From: Thalassia testudinum
Taxonomy: Eukaryota; Streptophyta; Magnoliopsida; Alismatales; Hydrocharitaceae
Assembly (NCBI GenBank): GCA_037157565.1
Contig: JAZHRO010000063.1
Location: 87,448,001 to 87,512,000, forward strand
Length of the DNA stretch: 64,000 nucleotides
Reading direction: 5' to 3'
Below, piece after piece: positions 56,914 through 64,000 of the stretch (within the stretch, counting starts at the first letter, position 1; every line of letters starts with the position of its first letter). The position numbers and the translations under genes were made by a program. Under the pieces are notes generated by a model. The model was not told the origin of the DNA. It was given only the letters and a program-made list of their open reading frames with translations, and did not search any database.

Positions 56914-57909
56914 GGCAATCCCTTAATTCACTAAAATTTAGTTGGATTAATTGTCTAATTAGGAGGTATTTTGTAAATATATATTTTTTTTAGTAACTTT
57001 TGTTCTAATTAGCTTCATTTGTTTTGTTTTTGTTTTGTTTTGTTTTTGTTTTCTGTCTTCTTTTCAAGTTTACCTCTTCGGGTAATCTCAGGAGAGGGCA
57101 GGAAACTGTTTCCGTGTTTTGCTGTTTCTTTTTTTTGTGAGTATTTCTTAGTCTTTTGTTTTGTTGCATTTAAAAATTTAAAAAAAAATAATACAAAAAA
57201 TACATCTCTTTCTGACTAGCAGTAGCATATACATAGGCATACACTCTTAGGAGTGCATTATCCTGCTAGTATTAGTATGATCTGACTCGGGAAATATTTT
57301 TAACTATTTTTCTCGCATCAGCGGGAAAACACGAGAAAACCCGCATAGATCCCTGTTTTTGGAGAATTAAAAAGACCACATATTTTTGTTTGAAAAGATC
57401 TAAAAAGCAGCCATTGTAGTTTACTTGATATATTTTTGTAAAAGACTAACTAAAAAGAGGAAGTAAAATTTGTGACTTAAATCTGATTGCAGAATGCATG
57501 TGGGCTTTTCTATCGATATTGTCTGTTGCATGCTATCACGCACACAGCGCAATCACTAAAGTCACACGAGTCTATTTTTCTATCTCTTCTTTGCACCTCT
57601 TAGGGCTTTGGTCAAAGATTAACAAGTCTGTCTCACTACTAGAGCCCCAGGGAGCCAGTAGTGAGCGGTCTCGATCTTAGACCTTAGACCTTTAAGCTTT
57701 AAGGTATGCACTTGCGTAGAAACGGATTAGAACGTGTATTTTAATACTGTTACTCTATTTGTTTGCATCAAATTACTTTGCGTATCTTAGGAATCTCTTT
57801 CCTTTAAAAAAAGAGCAAAACCCACGTCTTTTGCGTTGTTTTGCAGGTTTTTTGTGCCACTGTTTTCTTAACGGTGGTGTGTGTGTGCCTTTGCACATTA
57901 TTTTCCATT
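56914..57909 (+). other. C2 leader
   Basis: No convincing ORF. T-rich runs around 57015-57060. Ends in CAG-containing pyrimidine context before gag. Confidence 0.55.
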
Positions 57910-59809
57910 ATGGATGGGAGGCGATCCTTGCATCTGCCTCTTGCAACACCATTGACAGGTGATCCTAGGCCGGTTGCAGATAAGCAACCAATGGTTTTCC
58001 CGTCTGATCCATCTTCTTCTTTGGATCAAATGCAGAATCTTAATTCCAAGATCCCTTCTTCTTCTCGTCAGGAGGAGATGTCGCCTTTTGATATTCATGA
58101 GGCACTCCTGAACCAAAACCTTAGGACGCTTGAGCAAACTAGACAAATCAATCTATTAACAGCAGCCTTGAATAATTTACAGACTCTTCAAACCCGTCCT
58201 CCACCTCGACCTAAGGAGGGTTTTGAAAACCCTGATTTACCGATCCATCATCCAAGGCCTCTACTTAGAGATTATTATAACCCATCTAATGCACAAGTAG
58301 AGCCTAATGTTAGGATTCCTATTAGGGAGAATGATCTTGAATTAAAGCCAAATATCATAGGTCTAATCCCCAACTTTCACGGATTTGCATCCGAGGATCC
58401 ATTTCAACACATTGAAGATCTTAAAAATCTATCCCAAACTCTTAGACCTCGAAATCAAAATAGGGAAATCCTACTAATGAAAATGTTCTCTTTTAGCCTT
58501 AAAGATAAAGCAGCATATTTGTATAGAACTATAGCAAGACCAATCTCAACTTGGGCTGAACTCAAATCCGCATTTTTGAAGAAATTCTTTCCGATTGGTC
58601 GAACCAATGTTTTAAGGCGAGCTATTACTACTTTCAATCAAAACCAAGGAGAACCAATTCATGAAGTGTGGGAACGTTTTCATGAATTGCAAAGGAAATG
58701 CCCACATCATGACATCCCTCGTTGGCAACTCATGCATATTTTTTATTATGGTTTACAAGAGGGCATTCGCAATCTAGTCGATGCCACTTGTGGAGGGAAT
58801 TTTCTAAATCGCGAGCAGAATCCGCCTCAGAATTATTTGAAGGGATGGCGGAAAACTCGATCAACAACGCATCTATGTCGCAATTTACGTGGGGAGTGAA
58901 TACGAATCATCAAAATCCGCATAAGGGCATTCACGAGATCGGTAATTCGTCCAGTTCAAAGGATTTAGAGTAATTGCAGAAAAATTGGACAAAGTCAATA
59001 TCGTAGCAAAGCATCTCGACGAGGTCAGAAACACAATGAAGACTCTTACGCCTCTAATTGCTACGAATCCCGCGTATTCACCTGTTTCGCAAATTCCTGC
59101 GGGGAGGGAATTTATGAATAATCCAGATTCTAGAGATCCATCTTTCTTGGGTTTTCTATCTACTCCTTCACCAACCCAAGGAGGAAGCTTTGTCCCATAA
59201 TCTTACCCACCATTTTCTGTTGCGGAAAACACGTCATATCTTTTAGGTTTACATGCCATCCAGGAAAACACTCCAAGACCAAACCCTTATTCAAATTCCT
59301 ATAATCCTAGATGGAGAAGCCACCAAAATTTTTCTCGGGTTGATCAAAATCAAAGACCAAATTATCCAAATCATATCCATTTTAACCCACCTCCATTGCC
59401 TCCTCAGCAATCAAATTTAAGGCCTAACCAGTTGAGTATGCAGAATTACACTAGGCCTATTAGAGATACACAGCTAGACCAGATTTTAAGAGCTATGTCA
59501 GAGAGTCAACGAAAAAATGCTGAAGCTCTCGCTGAGATCCATAGGCAATGTAAGGTAAAGTTGGCTGATTTACGAAATCAAATCACACTTTTGGCTGAAT
59601 CTCGTCAGCTAGGTACTCTTCCATCTCAGCCAATTCCGAATCCTAGGAATCTACCAAATCCAAGGCAAAATCAAGGCCAAGTCCATTTCCTTAATCAGGC
59701 CTTTAATTCTAATCATAACCCGTCCTGCATATTACCTAAAAATAATCCACCAAACCTGCATAAGCAACCTATTTTGTGTCAAAATAATCCACCTATTACT
59801 GAGAATTAA
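57910..59809 (+). pseudogene. C2 gag (broken)
   Basis: Start chosen at ATG 57910 (MDGRRSLHLPLATPL); a longer in-frame start at 57841 gives an untypical hydrophobic leader. Residues 1-150: Pro/Ser-rich with coiled-coil-like NLRTLEQTRQINLLTAAL. Residues about 170-310: gag capsid domain (FSLKDKAAYLYRTI, WAELKSAFLKKFFPIGRTN, EVWERFHELQRKCPHHDIPR). A frameshift at about 58815, another at about 58972, a TAA at 59198; then NPYSNSYNPRWRSHQNFS (near 59300) and a helical C-terminus with LADLRNQITLLAES. The CCHC zinc knuckle expected before the SNSYNPRWR motif is not found. Gag would form particles; this copy cannot make a full protein. Confidence 0.85.
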
Positions 59810-60348
59810 AACTGACTTTTCTGATCTTCTAAACTTGGTGGAAACATTTATAAATTGCCTTAATCTTTAACATTTTACATCTCAACTTAAATCAAATCTA
59901 ATTTTCACGAGTTTCATTCTAATCTTTTTGAGATTTTTTACAAGAATCTGATTTTGGGTTCTTCGAGATCTATTCTAGGCAATTTCAGGATGAGTTTTGA
60001 TCAGGTGATTTTTATCTGTTTTCTATTTTTTTTTAATCAATTCTTTCATAACTCCTCTGTTTTTACCATATACCTATTCTTTTTAGGTGTTCCTTACTAG
60101 GGTTTATGCCTAGCTGAAGGCATAAAACTTAGCACTTGTACATAGCTGTTTAATATTTTTACCTTTTATATTTTCTTCTACACTTTAAAATTTCACTTCA
60201 TATCATATTGATTACCTTCATTTAGTCCAACTGACCACTTTGACCTTTGGTCAGACTTGAAATCGTCCGCATAGAGATTTTTAATCTCCTCTATTCAACT
60301 CCTTCCATCACCTCATACTAAATGAAGTGTAATATCCTTTCACCCTTC
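59810..60348 (+). other. C2 noncoding between gag and internal polypurine tract
   Basis: No ORF. This is where pol would start in an autonomous element. Confidence 0.6.
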
Positions 60349-60385
60349 TTACAATGAGGACATTGTAAAATTTTGGCTTGGGGGT
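60349..60385 (+). other. C2 internal hairpin plus polypurine tract
   Basis: Perfect TTACAATG/AGGA/CATTGTAA at 60349-60368, then AATTTTGGCTTGGGGGT. Confidence 0.8.
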
Positions 60386-62410
60386 GTTGAAGTGAAATTT
60401 TTACTTTAAGTGTGGGTTTAAAAATAAAAACACATAAAAATTAAATATCCACGAAATTTTTTAAAATAGAAATTCCAAAAATGATAAAAATTAAAAAAAA
60501 TAAAAAATTTCCTAAAAATTTGAAATTTTTTTGAAAAATTCATGTAAAATTTGAAAAAATATTATATTAATAAAAGTAAAAATATATAAATACAAAAATT
60601 TGAAAAAGAAAATTCACAAAAATAATAAAAGAGGTATATTCATTTTTAATAAAGAAGAAAAGAAGAAGAAAATATATATATATTTATTATAATTAAGTGC
60701 TTAATTTTCTTTTAGGTCAGAAGTTTAAAATGTATATAGAATATATATTAGAATATTTAAGAGCATTCAATTCTTAATTAGATTTTTACTTTAAACATTT
60801 TGTAAAAACACACTTTTGTGTTTAAAATTTTTAACAAGATTTTATTTGAATTAGGAATCTTTAAATCTTTTAAAGATTTGTTTTTCTATTCTTACCTTGA
60901 ATTAAGAAACTAAGTGTGTTAAGATTTAAACTTAAGTTTTGGAATTAAATTATAACTTTCTAATCAATTAGATTAAGTAATCCTTTTGCTTTTTGAAAAT
61001 TTGATTTTATCATAAAGTTAAGAAAAAAGGCTAGATATTCAGAGTTGATTAAATAGAGAGTTGGTAGAATTTTAGTTTACAAAACTTACAGGCAAAGATA
61101 AATAACTAGACTTGGTAAATTTTGTCTTGATGGATCCTATAGGAGGAAATTAAGAATTTGAAGAACCTGAGAGTGAAGGGCTTTGTTGTCCAAGCTCTGG
61201 TTTGAGAGCTAAGTAAGCTAAACATCTAAATTCACACACATAGAATTATCTTGTTGGCATCTAAGACCGCGAAAACGCAGAGGTTAAGAGATCAGTTCTG
61301 AATCCTCTTTAGTCTAAGGATTTCCGTGGGGCGATTCTTGAAAGGGTGAAGGATGTGCCACTCACCTAGAAAAAGGATTTGGAGAATAAAGTTAGTAAGA
61401 AAAATGAGAAGGGGGAAAAGAAAAAAGAAAAAGAATAATAAATAAAACACCCTGCAGTTAAGTGCCTTGTTAAAAATGGGTGCTTATACAGTTTTTCCAT
61501 TAATAAATAAAGCATCTCAATACAAATGGATGCTACCCTTCCTTCCATCAAATAAGAAGAACACCTCGCTACAAGTGGGTGTTCTAACCTATAGAAAAAG
61601 CAAAAAAATATGGAGATAAAAATATTAGGAATAAGAGACCCAGTGGTCCACTGGGGAGATACCTCAAGATAGAAAAATGGTGAGGAGAAAGCAACCAAAC
61701 TTGAGTAAGGCCAAGACAAAGTCTTGAATTAGAATAATTGGGATTGGAAATTGATGTCTTAAGATCTAGATTTTTGCAACTTTGGATGCCTTTAGGACAA
61801 TTTTCTTCACTAAGCACAGATGTTTTAAAATCATAGCTATTGAACCTTGGTATTGGGTAGTGAAGCCTAAGAAATTGGGTTTTGAAGATTTTAAGTTGAG
61901 ACCTAAAGGAGAAGAATTGACAGAATCCTAGGTCTAGAAGTTATTCTTTAGTGTTGTAGGCTAGTAAATTAGCATTTTACTACTCTATGTTTGATTAATA
62001 ATGAGTATCTAGTTAATTTGCTTAAACTTATATTGATAAAAGTCAAATATTATAAATAAGGGATTGACTTAAATCTATTTGAGTTTTTGAGTTAAAATTT
62101 AATTCTCAATTCTTAAGTTTTGTTTTCTTAAAAAACTTTGTATTCTAATTTGAGTTAAGAATAGTTACAAAGATTAAAGAGATTTTTGAAGAATTCTAAT
62201 TTTGAATAAAATTCTTGTTAACAAATAGTTTTAAGTGTGTTTTTAAAAATGTTATAAGTATAAGTCTAAGTAAGAAAATTTTCACACATGCTCTATACAT
62301 TAATCATTTATATTAAACTTAAAAATTTCTGACCTAAGCTTTCCTCTACATAGTTACTATTTATTATAATTTATATCCAAGTGCTTTAAATCATCATAGT
62401 CTTAGTTAAT
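60386..62410 (+). other. C2 3' noncoding region
   Basis: Very AT-rich (60400-61080), then the hairpin array at 61446-61584. Minus-strand ORFs at 61366-61817 show no family motif and are not called. Confidence 0.65.
61446..61584 (+). repeat. Three related hairpins in C2 3' region
   Basis: Hairpin 2: AGCATC / TCAATACAAATG / GATGCT (61511-61534). Hairpin 3: GAACACC / TCGCTACAAGTG / GGTGTTC (61559-61584). Hairpin 1: AACACCC (61446-61452) with GGGTGCT (61478-61484), longer loop, one mismatch. Loops 2 and 3 share TC..TACAARTG and are both 12 bases, while the stems differ with pairing kept. Confidence 0.7.
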
Positions 62411-62446
62411 TTTTCTAGGGACTAGCAAAACTTTAGCTTGGGGGTA
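62411..62446 (+). other. C2 3' hairpin plus polypurine tract
   Basis: TTTTCTAG/GGA/CTAGCAAAA, then CTTTAGCTTGGGGGTA before the LTR. Confidence 0.85.
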
Positions 62447-64000
62447 TGATGAGAGACTCATCATGATCTCTAATTACCTCTAATTAACTAGTCTTCCTAG
62501 TTAATTAGCAAAGGTTATGAATATATAAGGGTTAATTATAGAATAAGAGATATTTAGTAAAGGACCTTAAAATAAGTTAAAAATGACATTTTATCATCCA
62601 ATTAACATTATTAACAATTTAATTAATAATTGGACTCAAAATCCTATTAATCATTCCTTTAATTAATAAGTTAAATAGCTTAAACTTAATATAAACCTAA
62701 GTATATAATAACTTAAGTAATTTTACTTAATCTAATAAATTAACCTAAAAAGGTAAAAAATGTAAATTCAAGGTGAAAATATAATATTTACCTAATTTAC
62801 TAATATATATAAAAAGCTGAAAAAGATCTAAGTTAAAATAAACCTTTAAAACCTGGGTTTACATTTTGGTCCTTAAAACTTATTACAATCGGGTCCTTAT
62901 TTCTCACACAGGTCCTTAAGTTTTATTACATTTAAGTCCCTTTCCTTCTTCTCCTTCTTCTTCTTCAGCTAAATGAACGGCTGGCGACAGAGAATCACGC
63001 CACCGCACGAACACTGCCCTGCCGACATCACTCTTCTTTGTCTAAGCTCTTGTAGCTTGCGCTCACCACCTCCTCTTGATCCACAAGTCTGGATTAACCA
63101 AAAATCCTAATTTTCAGTGGGAGATAACCTCACCGTCGTCAAAGACGATGCTGGAGGTTAAGCTCCTCAAGCTCCTTCTTCGGCTAGACCCCGCCACTCT
63201 CTTCGCCGCCAACTACTATAAATACCCCCTTACCCCTCTGATTTAACTCAAGTTGGCTCCCTTCCCTCTTCTAACATTGTGGCCGACTTTGATAGGCTAT
63301 TCGTCCAAAACTCCGGCGACTTTCCATCTCACTTCCGACTTCCTCCATCCATTCTGATCAGCTGAGGAGATCAGTCGTGGTCTGCCGCGTCTCTGACACA
63401 AGCACCGACCAAAGGAATCCTCTGCTTCACCTCAAATTCGCCCGCCGGAGATCTTCCTCTCCACCCTCTGATTTCGTCATCCGCTATGAACCTTCGGCGG
63501 AACCTATTGACCCTTTCGTCTAGGTAACAGTAGATTAGGAGTAGGAGTAGGAGTAGGATAGCTTAGTTAGTTAGATAGTTAGTTAGATTACATGTAATTT
63601 TAGAATTTCAGTGTCATCTTCTTCGACTCCAGGGAGCTCCTTGAGCTTGCCAGAGCCTTAATATTGTCTTTTTAACTCGCTATCCACCATCCTTTAACCC
63701 TCACGACCATTTCTTTCACACTTAATCACTTAATTGATCACCTAATCGCCTAAATCAACTTCAGCTCCATTGACTACTGTCACTGTCCATGGCAACAGTA
63801 GTGAGCTAATTCACGTCCACTGGGTCCATCATCATCTATCCATCACTTAAGGACCCTAATCGACACTATAATATGTATAATTACCACTTATAAATTAAAC
63901 GCCCAATCTTAATTAAGCTCCTAAGCTCGCAGTCAATGGCGGCTCAGGAGTAGTTAAAATCGTTAATTATATATATATTTATGATTATTAATACTTGTTG
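62447..64000 (+). repeat. C2 3' LTR, truncated by window end
   Basis: TGATGAGAGACTCATCATG..., co-linear with 52833 to about 54386. TATA at 63216-63224. Confidence 0.9.

Larger units (their letters stand above)
52833..64000 (+). mobile_element. Element C2: gag-only LTR retrotransposon (TR-GAG type), 3' LTR cut by window end
   Basis: Plus strand: 5' LTR of about 3.97 kb, two PBS-like sites, leader, gag, 2.6 kb noncoding, 3' LTR from 62447. Internal region about 5.6 kb with no protease, RT or integrase, so it fits the published TR-GAG type of non-autonomous element. Inserted in the integrase gene of E; the target duplication cannot be checked because the right end is outside. Confidence 0.85.

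Noticed and set aside
61366..61817. Minus-strand ORFs with hydrophobic stretches, possible envelope-like gene of C2
   Set aside because: Wrong strand for the element, no signal peptide or known motif, and they overlap the hairpin array.

Overview
The window is plant nuclear DNA, most likely pericentromeric or other repeat-rich heterochromatin. I find no host gene, rRNA, functional tRNA gene or CRISPR array. Practically every base belongs to a nest of LTR retrotransposons of the Ty3/gypsy superfamily, Athila-like lineage. Three things show this: primer-binding sites complementary to the 3' end of plant tRNA-Asp; gag, protease, RT, RNase H and integrase fragments with Athila-type wording; and polypurine tracts of the form TTAGGCATGGGGGT just before the LTRs. 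The species cannot be fixed from this sequence; an angiosperm is certain enough.

Layout, left to right. 1-1984: LTR of family C (minus). It interrupts element D (1985-8293, minus), a decayed autonomous gag-pol element whose 5' LTR is complete. D interrupts element F1 (8294-13104, plus), of which RNase H/integrase and the 3' LTR remain. F1 sits in the 3' LTR of element B (13105-22195, minus), a non-autonomous element. B sits in A3 (22196-25045, minus), an internal fragment of family A. Next come element G (25046-33355, minus, related to B), the 5' LTR and PBS of a second F element (33356-35324, plus), then A2 (35325-51590, minus), which is split by A1 (38654-46508, plus, perfect 5-bp target duplication CCTAG). 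51591-52832 is an integrase fragment of element E (minus), cut by element C2 (52833 to beyond the window, plus), a gag-only element with LTRs of about 4 kb.

How the parts relate. A1, A2, A3, B and G have no recognisable pol. Where gag-pol should be they carry one long acidic ORF that I do not recognise. In family A it is clearly the same gene in three copies, preceded by a 110-codon upstream ORF that is open in both copies that have a leader. D has the same LTR ends, PBS and leader as A1 and A2, so D is the decayed relative of the autonomous partner that could have mobilised them. C2 keeps only gag. All pol copies seen carry stops, frameshifts or lost catalytic residues, so any current mobility would need helpers elsewhere.

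Main discovery candidates: (1) a conserved hairpin plus polypurine module that occurs twice in each element, once after the coding region and once at the 3' LTR, in six families, with a compensatory stem change in B; (2) the unknown acidic ORF and its upstream ORF; (3) family-specific repeated RNA motifs lying between the two polypurine tracts; (4) three long inverted repeats around the TATA box of the B LTRs; (5) a tRNA-like pol III box A/box B pair inside an F LTR. All similarity statements are by eye; no database was searched.
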